A stretch of 64,000 bases of DNA from Flagellimonas maritima (GCF_003269425.1 NZ_CP030104.1:2289501-2353500); one strand, 5' to 3'; positions 16,248-25,751 are shown, counted from the first letter of the stretch. Translations and numbers: made by a program. Notes: generated from the letters alone by a model not told the origin.

Positions 16248-19082
16248 CTAATGCGCCTCTAACCAATTGTCACCAATCCCCACTTCCACATCTAAAGGAA
16301 CTGCAAGCGTGTAGGCATTTTCCATTTCAATTTTTATCATGTTTTTTACATCCTCCAGTTCCGGTTTGTAGGCATCAAAAACCAATTCATCGTGTACCTG
16401 TAACAACATTTTCGTTTTGTAGTTTCCTTCAGAAAGTTTCTTGTGAATATTAATCATGGCGATTTTGATGATATCCGCTGCACTTCCTTGAATAGGTGCA
16501 TTTACCGCATTTCGTTCCGCAGCACCGCGAACGACCGCATTGCTGCCATTAATGTCCTTTAAATACCTGCGTCTTCCCAAAACAGTCTGTACATAACCAT
16601 TGTCTCTGGCAAAATCTACCTGTTCACCCATATAATTACGCAGTTTGGGATAAGTTTTATAATAGGTTTCTATAAGTTCTTTGGATTCGGCACGTGTTAA
16701 ATCCGTTTGGTTGCTGAGCCCAAATGCCGAAACACCATAAATGATTCCAAAATTTACTGTTTTTGCATTACTACGCTGTTCACGGGTGACCTCGTCAATA
16801 GGTACATTGAACACTTTGGAAGCTGTTGAGGCATGAATATCCTCTCCATTTTTAAAGGCTTCAATCATTGTATCCTCCTCGCTCAAAGCCGCAATTATCC
16901 GCAATTCTATCTGGGAATAATCAGCTGCCAACAATGTATAGTTTTCATCACGCGGAATAAAGGCTTTTCTAACCTGTCGCCCACGTTCCGTTCTAATTGG
17001 AATATTCTGCAAATTTGGATTATTGCTACTTAGCCTTCCCGTAGCAGCAACAGTTTGCATATAATCTGTATGTACACGTTTTGTTTTTGTCTCCACTTGC
17101 TCAGGGAGTGCATCAACATAGGTACTTTTTAATTTGGCAAGCCCTCGGTAGTCCAACACATTTTTAATGATTTCATGATTCTTGGCCAAATAGGAGAGTA
17201 CATCTTCAGCAGTGGAGTATTGCCCTGTCTTGGTTTTTTTTGGTTTATCCACCAATTTCAATTTATCAAAAAGGATTTCGCCCAATTGTTTTGGTGAAGC
17301 AATATTGAATTCCTCGCCCGCGGCTTTATAGATTTTTTGTTCCAGATTTTTGATGTCGACATCAAGAACGGTTGATAATTCCTTCAAAAAATCTTCATCA
17401 AGATTTATACCCTCGGTTTCCATGTCCGCCAAAACTCTTAGTAGGGGAATTTCAATACTTTCAAAAAGCTCCTCGGTCTTTGCTTCTAAAAGCTCAGGTC
17501 TAAATTGTTGCGCTAATTGTAAAGTAATGTCGGCATCTTCAGATGCATATTCGGTTTGCTTTTCCAAAGGGACCTGTCGCATGCTCAATTGGTTTTTTCC
17601 TTTTTTGCCGATAAGTTCTGTAATGGAAACTGGAGTATAGTTGAGATACGTCTCTGCAAGCACGTCCATATTATGGCGCATATCCGGATTGATGAGGTAA
17701 TGTGCCAGCATGGTATCGAACAATTTTCCCTTTACTTCAATACCATAATTTTTCATCACTTTGATATCGTACTTTAGGTTTTGCCCAATTTTTTCTATGG
17801 CTTCAGATTCAAAGAAAGGCCGAAGTTCCTCTAAAATTCCCAAAGCTGTTACTTTATCTTCTGGGATAGGGATATAAAATCCTTTTTTGGCTTCCCAGCT
17901 AAAAGCAATTCCCACCAGTTCGGCCTCCAACGGATTAAGGGACGTTGTTTCTGTATCAAAACAGACCGATTTTTGCTGCATCAATTTTTCCATAAAAAGT
18001 TTTATGGACAAACCCTCCTTAACAGTTTGATAAAAATGTGGTACTTCTGTAATAGTCTGTCTGCTATTTATGTCCTTAATAGTGGCAGCAGCTTCAGAAG
18101 GGTTCCCCCCAAATAAAGTAAACTGTCCACTCCCCGCTACTTTTGCCTGTTGTTTGGCAGTAGGCGTGCTGGTCACTTGGGTAACAGTTTCGGTTTCACC
18201 GGAAAAAATCTTTAAGAACTGCTCTTTTAGCCTTCTAAATTCCAGCTCTTCAAAGATTTGCTGCACCTTTTCTGCATCGGGTTCGCACATTTCAAAATCG
18301 TCCGCGTTAAAGGTAACTTCGCAATCTATCTTTATCTCGGCCAATTTTCGGGACAATCTTCCCAACTCTGCGTTTTCCTCAACTTTCTCCTTCATTTTTC
18401 CTTTTAGCTTATCGGTGTTTGCCAATAGTCCTTCCATGGATTCAAATTGCTCAAGGAATTTTTTTGCGGTTTTATCGCCTACGCCAGGCAAACCGGGAAT
18501 ATTGTCACTGGCATCGCCCATCATGCCCAGATAGTCTATCACTTGTTCTGGCCTTTCTACCCCAAATCTTTTCTGTACTTCGGGAATTCCCCATATTTCT
18601 ATTCCGTTACCCATTCTTGCGGGGCGATACATGAAAATGTTCTCAGAAACCAATTGGCCAAAATCCTTATCAGGAGTAACCATAAAAACCTTATAATCTT
18701 CTTTTTCTGCCTGTTTGGCCAAAGTGCCAATCAAGTCGTCCGCTTCATAACCTTCCAATTCTACCACGGGAATTTTCATTGCGTTCAGAATTTGTTGGAT
18801 ATATGGAATCGCTATTCTAATAGCATCTGGCGTTTCGTCACGATTGGCTTTATATTCTTCGAACATTTCCGTGCGCTCCACACTTCCACCTTTATCAAAA
18901 GCAACCGCCAAGTGATCTGGTTTTTCTCGTTTTATAACATCAAATAGTGAATTCATAAAACCCATTATCGCCGAGGTGTCCATTCCTTTGGAATTGATTC
19001 TGGGATTTTTTATAAGGGCATAGTAACCGCGAAAAATTAAAGCGTAGGCATCTAAAAGAAAGAGTCTTTTTTGGTCAGGCAT
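16248..19082 (-). CDS. polA: DNA polymerase I (with 5' nuclease, proofreading and polymerase domains)
   Basis: This is a 944-residue, full-length Pol I for gap filling and RNA primer removal. The 5' nuclease domain occupies residues 1 to about 290 (DAYALIFRGYYAL, EGYEADDLIGTLA, GDASDNIPGLPGVGDKTAKK). The 3'-5' exonuclease domain has its acidic pair in CFDTETTSLNP (D376, E378), plus NLKYDIKVM and YASEDADITL, so proofreading looks intact. Polymerase motifs A (DYSQIELRI), B (RSNAKTVNFGIIYGVSAFGL) and C (VHDELVF, D898) are present. It is a single-gene unit with a promoter-like site at 19123-19152. Confidence 0.98.
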   Translation of the reverse strand: MPDQKRLFLLDAYALIFRGYYALIKNPRINSKGMDTSAIMGFMNSLFDVIKREKPDHLAVAFDKGGSVERTEMFEEYKANRDETPDAIRIAIPYIQQILNAMKIPVVELEGYEADDLIGTLAKQAEKEDYKVFMVTPDKDFGQLVSENIFMYRPARMGNGIEIWGIPEVQKRFGVERPEQVIDYLGMMGDASDNIPGLPGVGDKTAKKFLEQFESMEGLLANTDKLKGKMKEKVEENAELGRLSRKLAEIKIDCEVTFNADDFEMCEPDAEKVQQIFEELEFRRLKEQFLKIFSGETETVTQVTSTPTAKQQAKVAGSGQFTLFGGNPSEAAATIKDINSRQTITEVPHFYQTVKEGLSIKLFMEKLMQQKSVCFDTETTSLNPLEAELVGIAFSWEAKKGFYIPIPEDKVTALGILEELRPFFESEAIEKIGQNLKYDIKVMKNYGIEVKGKLFDTMLAHYLINPDMRHNMDVLAETYLNYTPVSITELIGKKGKNQLSMRQVPLEKQTEYASEDADITLQLAQQFRPELLEAKTEELFESIEIPLLRVLADMETEGINLDEDFLKELSTVLDVDIKNLEQKIYKAAGEEFNIASPKQLGEILFDKLKLVDKPKKTKTGQYSTAEDVLSYLAKNHEIIKNVLDYRGLAKLKSTYVDALPEQVETKTKRVHTDYMQTVAATGRLSSNNPNLQNIPIRTERGRQVRKAFIPRDENYTLLAADYSQIELRIIAALSEEDTMIEAFKNGEDIHASTASKVFNVPIDEVTREQRSNAKTVNFGIIYGVSAFGLSNQTDLTRAESKELIETYYKTYPKLRNYMGEQVDFARDNGYVQTVLGRRRYLKDINGSNAVVRGAAERNAVNAPIQGSAADIIKIAMINIHKKLSEGNYKTKMLLQVHDELVFDAYKPELEDVKNMIKIEMENAYTLAVPLDVEVGIGDNWLEAH

Positions 19083-19122
19083 ATTTTATGATCATTGTTG
19101 TTATTGAAAGTTTTTAAAAGTA

Positions 19123-19152
19123 CAAAGTTTGTATTGAAAGAAACCACCCAAA
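19123..19152 (-). promoter_or_regulatory. Candidate promoter for polA
   Basis: On the minus strand TTTG (19152-19149), 18 bases, then AAACTTTG (19130-19123): one mismatch from TAnnTTTG. It ends about 40 bases before the polA start codon. Confidence 0.45.
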
Positions 19153-19233
19153 ATGGAAATTGTGCAGCCCGTTAAATCGCTATTAAACCTATAAGGGCGA
19201 AAATGAAAAGAAATATCTTTACAAAAAAGTTTG

Positions 19234-20445
19234 ATGCGTATTTTCATTGCCATTACATTTTTGGTTTTTGCATACTACACCTTTCAAGCAATTAGGACGC
19301 TGGTAAAAAACTCAGTAGTACGGATAATATATTGGGTTCTCATTGCTGTGGTGTTGACATACTTTGTTTTCGAAATTGCACTGGATATCTCCAACGTTTT
19401 CATAATCCATGAAAAACTAATGGGTTTTGCACTTTTTCTCGCGCTCTATATTTTTTTGATGCTCACCAGTTTTTCAATGCTTTTTGAGGATATTGTTCGT
19501 TTTGGGAATGCGCTAATAAAAATGCGCAAATCGGAAACCTTTACAATTCCTTCAAGAAGGGGTTTTATTTCAAAATTTGCATTGGGTATAGCGGCCATAC
19601 CCTTCTCGACTTTGGTGTACAGCATTTATAAAGGGAGATACAATTTCAGAATATTCGATTACTTGCTCACCTTTGAAGATTTACCGCAAAACTTTAATGA
19701 TTATAAGATCGTGCACATATCTGATTTTCATTGTGGTGGATTGGACAATTATGACGAAGTCCGCAATGCCATCAAACTAATAAATGACCAGCAAGCTGAT
19801 ATGATTTTGTTCACTGGCGATTTTGTAGATAGAAGGGCAAATGAGATCGATGATTGGAAATCATTGTTTTCATCACTTAAGGCCAAAGATGGCAAATATT
19901 CAATCCTTGGTAACCACGATTATGCAAATTACGTGGATTGGCCTACGCTTGAAGAGAAACAGGCCGATTTTGAACTGTTAAAACGTCATCAAAAAGAGAT
20001 GGGCTTTGATTTACTTTGTAATGAAAATAGAATTTTGTCAAAGAACGGACAAAACCTCTCCCTAATTGGGGTTGAATACTGGGGATATGACAGTTTATTG
20101 AGAGAGGGTGATTTGGATCAAGCTTTCTCTGGACTAGAAACAGAGAGCTTTAAGATTGTAATGACCCATGATCCAACTCATTGGCAGTATAGGGTAGTTG
20201 ACCATGAAGTACATATTCCGCTTACGCTTTGTGGCCATACCCATGGCATGCAATTTGGAATAGAAGTACCGGGGAAATTTAAATGGACGCCTGTAAGGCA
20301 TGGTTTTAAATATTGGGCCGGCTTGTACAAAGAGAAGAACCAGTATTTAAATGTAAATAGAGGTTTTGGATACGCTGGATTTCCGGGAAGATTGGGTATT
20401 TGGCCCGAAATCTCGGTAATTACTTTAAAAAAATCGAATTCTTAA
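19234..20445 (+). CDS. Membrane-anchored metallophosphoesterase with internal twin-arginine motif (copy 1)
   Basis: This is a 403-residue protein (ATG at 19234, one codon after a TTG). Three membrane helices lie at about 2-23, 31-55 and 62-85. A fourth hydrophobic segment at 112-130 is preceded by IPSRRGFISK (RR at 108-109), a Tat-like signal. The calcineurin-like domain (about 158-400) has ISDFHCG, GDFVDRR, GNHDY, MTHDP and CGHTHGMQFG, the full dinuclear-metal motif set as in YkuE-type enzymes. Positive residues fall in loops 1 and 3, which puts the RR motif inside and the enzyme in the periplasm. The substrate is unknown. It is a tandem duplicate of the next gene. Confidence 0.88.
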   Translation: MRIFIAITFLVFAYYTFQAIRTLVKNSVVRIIYWVLIAVVLTYFVFEIALDISNVFIIHEKLMGFALFLALYIFLMLTSFSMLFEDIVRFGNALIKMRKSETFTIPSRRGFISKFALGIAAIPFSTLVYSIYKGRYNFRIFDYLLTFEDLPQNFNDYKIVHISDFHCGGLDNYDEVRNAIKLINDQQADMILFTGDFVDRRANEIDDWKSLFSSLKAKDGKYSILGNHDYANYVDWPTLEEKQADFELLKRHQKEMGFDLLCNENRILSKNGQNLSLIGVEYWGYDSLLREGDLDQAFSGLETESFKIVMTHDPTHWQYRVVDHEVHIPLTLCGHTHGMQFGIEVPGKFKWTPVRHGFKYWAGLYKEKNQYLNVNRGFGYAGFPGRLGIWPEISVITLKKSNS

Positions 20446-20501
20446 TAGGTAAAAATGGTCGATTTATTCGTTTAATCAGATAAATTCGTAAAAAAAAATT
20501 T

Positions 20502-21728
20502 ATGCTCCGCTGGATTATTTTCTTCATCATTTATTTGGTATTGGGTTTTTATTCTTTTCAAGCTGTAAAAACGGCATCTCGATACCCATGGGTGCACTAT
20601 CTATTTATTGCTTTATATATACTTGTCATCGCAAATTTTTTATATCAGTTTATGGGTACGGATGGTGGTAGGGTATTAAGTAGGCCCAAAAGTTATGCTT
20701 TCGGATTTCTGTTGGCGATGCTTGCCTTTCAAATAATTACCATCATATTTCTTTTTAGTGAAGATATTTTCAGGCTCCTTTTGGGGGTTTATCAAAAAAT
20801 TTTCAGCACCGAAAAAGAATTTAGCATACCATCCAGAAGAAGGTTCTTAAGTTTGATAGCCCTTGGTGTTGCAGCGTTGCCTTTTGGTGCATTGCTTATG
20901 GGAATGTACAAGGGTAAATATAATTACAAAGTATTAAAATATCAATTGGAATTTGATGATCTTCCTGATGCTTTTGATGGTTACCGGATCACCCAAATAT
21001 CAGATGTTCACAGTGGTAGCTTTGATAACCGAAAGAAAGTTGCTTATGGGGTAGATTTGATTAACAAACAGCAAAGTGATGTTATCTTGTTTACTGGTGA
21101 TATGGTAAACAACAAAACGGAGGAAATGAGACCTTGGGCCGATTTATTTTCCACGTTAGAGGCTAAGGGTGGAGTTTATTCTGTTTTGGGGAATCATGAT
21201 TATGGCGATTACGTTGATTGGGAATCGGAAGCCGAGAAAAAGCAGAATCTGAAAGATTTGAAAGCTCTTCAAAAAGAGATGGGATTTGATCTTTTGCTGG
21301 ACTCACATAGGTATTTGGAAAAAGATGGTGATAGGATCGCACTGCTTGGTGTCGAAAATTGGGGCAGGGGCGGTTTTAAAAAAGCAGGGGATCTTGAAAA
21401 AGCCAAAGAAGGGGTTGCCAAAGATGACTTTAAGATTTTGATGAGCCATGATCCTTCGCACTGGGAAGACGTGGTAATCAATGATGACTATCACTTTCAC
21501 CTAACGTTAAGTGGGCATACACATGGAATGCAGTTTGGAGTAGAAATTCCTGGGTGGATTAAATGGAGCCCTGTAAAATGGCGATATAAGTATTGGGCGG
21601 GTATCTACGAAGAGCTTGGTCAGTTCATAAATGTGAATCGTGGATTCGGTTTTATTGGTTATCCCGGCAGGGTCGGTATTTGGCCCGAGATTTCCGTGAT
21701 TACCCTTAAAAAGAAAGGTTTAACTTGA
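20502..21728 (+). CDS. Membrane-anchored metallophosphoesterase with internal twin-arginine motif (copy 2)
   Basis: This 408-residue paralogue of the preceding gene is collinear over its whole length. It has three N-terminal membrane helices, then IPSRRRFLSL (RR at 112-113, very close to the Tat consensus S-R-R-x-F-L) before a fourth hydrophobic segment, then the phosphoesterase domain with ISDVHSG, GDMVNNK, GNHDYGD, MSHDPSH and SGHTHGMQFG. Copy 2 has Asn where copy 1 has the second Asp of GDxxD, a possible change in activity. The pair likely arose by local duplication and probably acts on a phosphoester or lipid in the periplasm; the exact substrate is not deducible. Confidence 0.88.
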   Translation: MLRWIIFFIIYLVLGFYSFQAVKTASRYPWVHYLFIALYILVIANFLYQFMGTDGGRVLSRPKSYAFGFLLAMLAFQIITIIFLFSEDIFRLLLGVYQKIFSTEKEFSIPSRRRFLSLIALGVAALPFGALLMGMYKGKYNYKVLKYQLEFDDLPDAFDGYRITQISDVHSGSFDNRKKVAYGVDLINKQQSDVILFTGDMVNNKTEEMRPWADLFSTLEAKGGVYSVLGNHDYGDYVDWESEAEKKQNLKDLKALQKEMGFDLLLDSHRYLEKDGDRIALLGVENWGRGGFKKAGDLEKAKEGVAKDDFKILMSHDPSHWEDVVINDDYHFHLTLSGHTHGMQFGVEIPGWIKWSPVKWRYKYWAGIYEELGQFINVNRGFGFIGYPGRVGIWPEISVITLKKKGLT

Positions 21729-21788
21729 ATTTAACGCATATCTTCCTGTTCTGAATTAAAGTGAAACATAGATTTTAACAAAATTTCT

Positions 21789-21796
21789 TACTTTTG
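21789..21796 (+). promoter_or_regulatory. Candidate -7 element for the thioredoxin-like gene
   Basis: TACTTTTG matches TAnnTTTG, 24 bases before the start codon. No clean -33 TTTG is visible at the right distance. Confidence 0.4.
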
Positions 21797-21819
21797 GTCG
21801 GTAAACCGAAGAAATATAC

Positions 21820-22116
21820 ATGTCTAAATTTGGTGAACTTATCGATTTGAAAGTACCGGTCTTACTGGACTTTTATGCAGAATGGAACGATCAATCCACA
21901 TCAATGCACCCTGTGTTGCGCGACGTTGCAGCAGCTCTTGGCGACAAGGGAAAAGTTATTAAAATTGATGTTGATAAAAATAAAGAGCTCTCACAGGCTC
22001 TCAGAATCAAAGGTCTGCCCACACTAATGATATATAAAAAAGGCGAAATGGTCTGGCGACAGAGCGGGGAGCAGGACGCCAATACTTTAATAGGCATTCT
22101 CAATGAATATATCTAA
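21820..22116 (+). CDS. Thioredoxin-fold protein lacking both active-site cysteines
   Basis: This is a 98-residue, single-domain thioredoxin-like protein without signal peptide. The order of elements is canonical: VPVLLDFYAEW, helix with HPVLRDVAAAL, VIKIDVDKNKELSQAL, then IKGLPTLMIY with the cis-proline P67, and a final strand and helix. The active site that should read WCGPC reads WNDQS at residues 22-26, so both redox cysteines are replaced (Asn23, Ser26). It therefore cannot be a dithiol oxidoreductase. A chaperone, scaffold or binding role is inferred. The gene stands alone and ends at a strong palindromic terminator. Confidence 0.9.
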   Translation: MSKFGELIDLKVPVLLDFYAEWNDQSTSMHPVLRDVAAALGDKGKVIKIDVDKNKELSQALRIKGLPTLMIYKKGEMVWRQSGEQDANTLIGILNEYI

Positions 22117-22140
22117 AGCGAGGTTTAAACCTCGCTTTTT
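22115..22140. terminator. Bidirectional terminator between thioredoxin-like gene and DUF2723 gene
   Basis: AAAGCGAGGTTT at 22115-22126 is immediately followed by its exact inverse to 22138, then more T on the plus strand; the mirrored run of A serves the minus strand. It overlaps the stop codons of both convergent genes. Confidence 0.85.
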
Positions 22141-25100
22141 TATTCCTCAATGGTAGAATTGTCTTTTACTGCCTCAATGGTATCAAGTGCTACAGAATCC
22201 TGTAGGTCTGGATCAGACATGGGTTGTTCTTCAAAATATTCTTCTTCATCGTCTCCCATGAATTGAGAAAATTTATCAATATATTCATTAAAAATGACCG
22301 TTTCGGATTCTGCCAAATCTCTATCCTGATTTTCAATAAGAATATCGATATTTCTACGATAAGCTTGCATATCTGCCAAAATATCATCAATTTTTTCATA
22401 CTGTTCGTCCAAAGGAATGCCTGCGTAGTATTCTAAGCGATTTTGATAAATTTTCTTCAACTTTTCGAAGAGCGCTCTTGCTTTTTCCGTTTCACCAACC
22501 TTATAATAGCCATCAACAAAGGGCTCTACAAAAGCATAAAAATAAAAATGCTCCACTGGCATATTGGTCATGGCAATATCAATGACTTCTTTGGCTTTTT
22601 CAATTTTGTTTTCTGCAATCAACTTTTCCATTAATCTAGCTAGGTTGCTTCTAAAAGAGAGTCCTTGTGATCGTGTTTGTGGATCATGGTAGATTTTATC
22701 GCTACCAGAATTGCCCCATTCCCATTTTTTGACGATATCGTACATTAAATCGCTATCGATGCGTCCCATTTCAAAAGAGCTTTGATTTTTGGTCTTTATT
22801 GGGACCAATTTGTAAACCAATCCATCTAACTGAAGATAATCCTTCATCCAAATATATTCGGCACTATCAAAACTTCCTCCAGAAAAATAAATAGGCCTTT
22901 TCCAATCGTTGTTTGCAATTAGATCCAACATCAATATCCTGTTCTTGGGCAAAGCATTCTTTGGAAGGTCAATATCTATGTAATCCACTATTAATGCAGA
23001 ATCTTTTTCTTTTACCAGTCCACTTTCCAAAACGTTTTGTTTATTGACTGGGATTCTGATTTTATTGGTAGGATAGTAAACGATATCCAAATTACTTTCG
23101 GGATAGCTGCTTAGGTCCGCACCTTGTTTCTCAAGCAAATATTTGAATTTGGTTTGTGGCTTGTCGCTGCCTATCCAATTGATAAAATCTTTAATGTTCC
23201 AACGATTTTCTGTAACACCTTGGTAATACACCGCATCCCTTGAACCATATCTATATTTATCATGGGTAAGTTGTGAAGGAATCGGGTCGCTTTCATACGC
23301 TTTTCGCTTCATTTGGTCAATATACCAATCCGTTGCAAAAAGACTGGTGTTTACGATACGCACGTCAGTTCTATGGCCTTCAATTTCTTGAACGTACCAC
23401 AATGGGAAAGTGTCATTGTCTCCAATAGTAAATAAAATGGCTCCCACATCCTCTTTTGTCGAATCCAGATAAGCCTTAGCGGTTGAATTGGCCGTATAAC
23501 GATTTGAACGGTCGTGATCATCCCAATTTTGAAAGGCCATCAACAACGGAACAGCCAAAAGACAGAGCGAAGTGATTGCCGGGGCAGCAATTTTTGCCGA
23601 TAGCAGCTTTTTGAATTCATCAAATAAACCATAGACGCCAATACCTATCCAAATACAGAATATATAGAAAGACCCTACCAACGAATAATCACGTTCCCTC
23701 GGCTGAAATATATATGGATTTGTATAAAATTGAATGGCGAATCCCGTGAATATAAAAAACACGAAGAGCACCCAAAAATGTTTTGGATTCTTTGAAATTT
23801 GGAAAACGATCCCTATAATCCCCAATAACAATGGCAAAAAGAAATAAGTGTTCCTGCCTTTGTTGTTTTTCCAATCATCTGGAAGGTTGTTTTGACTGCC
23901 CAAGCGAAGACTGTCCACAAAACCGATGCCACTCAACCAATTTCCGTTTTCATCATATCTCCCTTGAATATCGTTTTGCCGCCCTACAAAATTCCACATA
24001 AAATAGCGCATATACATGTAGCCAAATTGGAAATTGAAAAGATAGCCCAAATTCTGGCCCAATGATGGTGGCTCTACTTCTATATACTCACCGAATTCCC
24101 TAAGGAACCTAATGTATTGCTCTGTGTCCAACTCTCCCTGGGCATAGGCATCCTTAAATTGGGCCACTGCTTCCCTAAGTTCATTGTTGGAGATGTATTC
24201 AGATTTGATTCGGAACTCCAGGACTCCAAAATAGCGCATATAGTTTTCCGCATGTTGATCGCTCCATAATCTTGGCAGAATGCCCACATGCTTTTCATTG
24301 GGTCCTTGGATGGCATCTTTGTAATTATTTACAATGACATACTTTCCAAGTTTTTCATCTTTTTCATATTTCGGTTTGTCATCAATATCCTCTCCTGCTG
24401 GTGCAAAAGTATCGGAATAATAAGCGCCATAGAAAGGACTTTCAACACCGGGGTATTGTTCCCTATTGTAATATGCCAAAAGCGAACGTGCATCAGAAGG
24501 ATCATTTTCGTTGACTACCGTCTTTGCATTTGCTCTTATTGGTAGCATTAACCAAGATGAGAATCCTAGCAAAAGAAACATAAGACATAAAACTATGGTA
24601 TTCGCGGTATAAAAATTATTTTTTCGGGTATACTGCAGACCAAAATAAAATGCAGCTATGAAAAGCAGTCCCATTATAATAGTCCCTGAATTGAACGGTA
24701 AACCAATATTATTGATAAAGAACACCTCGCTCCACCCAAACAGTTTGAGCACATAGGTCAATGAGAATTTGTAGACCAACATTAAAAGCGCAACGACAAT
24801 TGCGTTGGCCAGGAGAAAATTCTTTACCGTTGTTTTTTTGTACTTTTTAAAGTAGTAAAGTAACCCTATTGATGGGATGGCCAAAAAGCCCATAAATTGA
24901 ATCCCGAATGTTAAACCGATGAGAAAGCAGATAAGCAATAGCCACCTGTCACCTCTGGATTCTTCGAGATTATCGGTCCATTTTAAACCAAGCCATAACA
25001 ATAATGCCATAATCAAGCTTGCCATAGCATATACTTCCGTTTCCACGGCATTGAACCAAAAACTGTCTGAAAATGTAAAGGCCAAAGCGCCAACCAATCC

Positions 25101-25475
25101 ACTGCCAAAAATTGCTATAGCCTTGCTGTTGGTGATTGGTTTCTTGTTGGAAACAAGTTTTTGTGTCAAATTGGTAATCGTCCAAAAAGTAAATAATACT
25201 GCAAAGGCACTCGAAACGATTGAAACGGCATTCACCATCAGTGCTACTTTAGAAGTATCCCCAAATGCAAACATTGAAAAAAAGGCTCCGATCATCTGTA
25301 ACAAGGGCGCTCCAGGCGGATGACCTACTTGCAATTTTGCCGAAGTGGTTATGTATTCCCCGGCATCCCAAAAACTACCTGTCGGCTCTATGGTCAGTGC
25401 GTAAACAATAAATGCTATAGTAAAGGATACCCATCCTAAGATGGTATCCCATTTTTTGAAGTCTTTTGCAAACAT
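22140..25475 (-). CDS. DUF2723 family membrane protein (TMEM260-like, putative O-glycosyltransferase)
   Basis: This is an 1111-residue polytopic protein. The N-terminus matches DUF2723 (TIEPTGSFWDAGEYITTSAK, then QVGHPPGAPLLQMIGAFFS), with an acidic loop after the first helix as in GT-C glycosyltransferases. About a dozen hydrophobic helices follow to about residue 650. A soluble region of about 400 residues comes next (FTIGDNDTFPLWYVQ) and then a helical, TPR-like C-terminus with a very acidic end. Eukaryotic TMEM260 of the same family is an O-mannosyltransferase, so protein O-glycosylation in the envelope is a reasonable inference, not shown here. It is transcribed alone, away from tRNA-Gln. 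Confidence 0.85.
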   Translation of the reverse strand: MFAKDFKKWDTILGWVSFTIAFIVYALTIEPTGSFWDAGEYITTSAKLQVGHPPGAPLLQMIGAFFSMFAFGDTSKVALMVNAVSIVSSAFAVLFTFWTITNLTQKLVSNKKPITNSKAIAIFGSGLVGALAFTFSDSFWFNAVETEVYAMASLIMALLLWLGLKWTDNLEESRGDRWLLLICFLIGLTFGIQFMGFLAIPSIGLLYYFKKYKKTTVKNFLLANAIVVALLMLVYKFSLTYVLKLFGWSEVFFINNIGLPFNSGTIIMGLLFIAAFYFGLQYTRKNNFYTANTIVLCLMFLLLGFSSWLMLPIRANAKTVVNENDPSDARSLLAYYNREQYPGVESPFYGAYYSDTFAPAGEDIDDKPKYEKDEKLGKYVIVNNYKDAIQGPNEKHVGILPRLWSDQHAENYMRYFGVLEFRIKSEYISNNELREAVAQFKDAYAQGELDTEQYIRFLREFGEYIEVEPPSLGQNLGYLFNFQFGYMYMRYFMWNFVGRQNDIQGRYDENGNWLSGIGFVDSLRLGSQNNLPDDWKNNKGRNTYFFLPLLLGIIGIVFQISKNPKHFWVLFVFFIFTGFAIQFYTNPYIFQPRERDYSLVGSFYIFCIWIGIGVYGLFDEFKKLLSAKIAAPAITSLCLLAVPLLMAFQNWDDHDRSNRYTANSTAKAYLDSTKEDVGAILFTIGDNDTFPLWYVQEIEGHRTDVRIVNTSLFATDWYIDQMKRKAYESDPIPSQLTHDKYRYGSRDAVYYQGVTENRWNIKDFINWIGSDKPQTKFKYLLEKQGADLSSYPESNLDIVYYPTNKIRIPVNKQNVLESGLVKEKDSALIVDYIDIDLPKNALPKNRILMLDLIANNDWKRPIYFSGGSFDSAEYIWMKDYLQLDGLVYKLVPIKTKNQSSFEMGRIDSDLMYDIVKKWEWGNSGSDKIYHDPQTRSQGLSFRSNLARLMEKLIAENKIEKAKEVIDIAMTNMPVEHFYFYAFVEPFVDGYYKVGETEKARALFEKLKKIYQNRLEYYAGIPLDEQYEKIDDILADMQAYRRNIDILIENQDRDLAESETVIFNEYIDKFSQFMGDDEEEYFEEQPMSDPDLQDSVALDTIEAVKDNSTIEE

Positions 25476-25597
25476 AAAAATTGGCGTTTACCAAGTTGGG
25501 GCGAATTTAGTAAATATAGTAGAGAAGGTAGTTGATTTTTGGAAAAGCTTTAACATGAAGTTCCAATGAAAAATTAGTCTGGAATCTTCTGAAATTT

Positions 25598-25628
25598 TTT
25601 GCCTAAACCAAAGTTTGTCTTAAATTTG
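25598..25628 (+). promoter_or_regulatory. Bacteroidota-type promoter for tRNA-Gln
   Basis: TTTG (25598-25601), 19 bases, then TAAATTTG (25621-25628) is a full consensus match, 40 bases upstream of the tRNA. Confidence 0.75.
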
Positions 25629-25668
25629 CACGCTCTTACTGAAATAAGTTCAGCAAAAGTATTGGTAA

Positions 25669-25740
25669 TGACCCATGGTGTAATTGGCAACACAGCTGGT
25701 TTTGGTCCAGTCGTTCTAGGTTCGAGTCCTAGTGGGTCAA
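25669..25740 (+). tRNA. tRNA-Gln (anticodon TTG)
   Basis: The 72-base gene folds into a full cloverleaf: acceptor TGACCCA/TGGGTCA, D stem GTGT/ACAC, anticodon stem GCTGG/CCAGT with loop TTTTGGT (anticodon TTG, reading CAA), T stem CTAGG/CCTAG with loop TTCGAGT, and discriminator A. CCA is not encoded. It has its own promoter and is followed by a hairpin terminator. Confidence 0.97.
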
Positions 25741-25751
25741 CTAGATAATAA

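Noticed and set aside
16210-16250. tRNA-like or terminator structure just past polA (AGCGCAGCGGTCTAATGCGC)
   Set aside because: The GTTAGCGCAGCGGTCTAATGCGCC sequence recalls a tRNA 5' part, but it includes the polA stop and does not fold into a cloverleaf; the short stem has no adjacent T-run.
24919-25323. 134-codon open frame antisense to the DUF2723 gene
   Set aside because: The sense strand encodes a recognised membrane protein throughout; the antisense frame has no family pattern.
22140-25475. tRNA-flanked mobile island upstream of tRNA-Gln
   Set aside because: No integrase, transposase or direct repeat was seen on that side; the DUF2723 gene looks like native core sequence.
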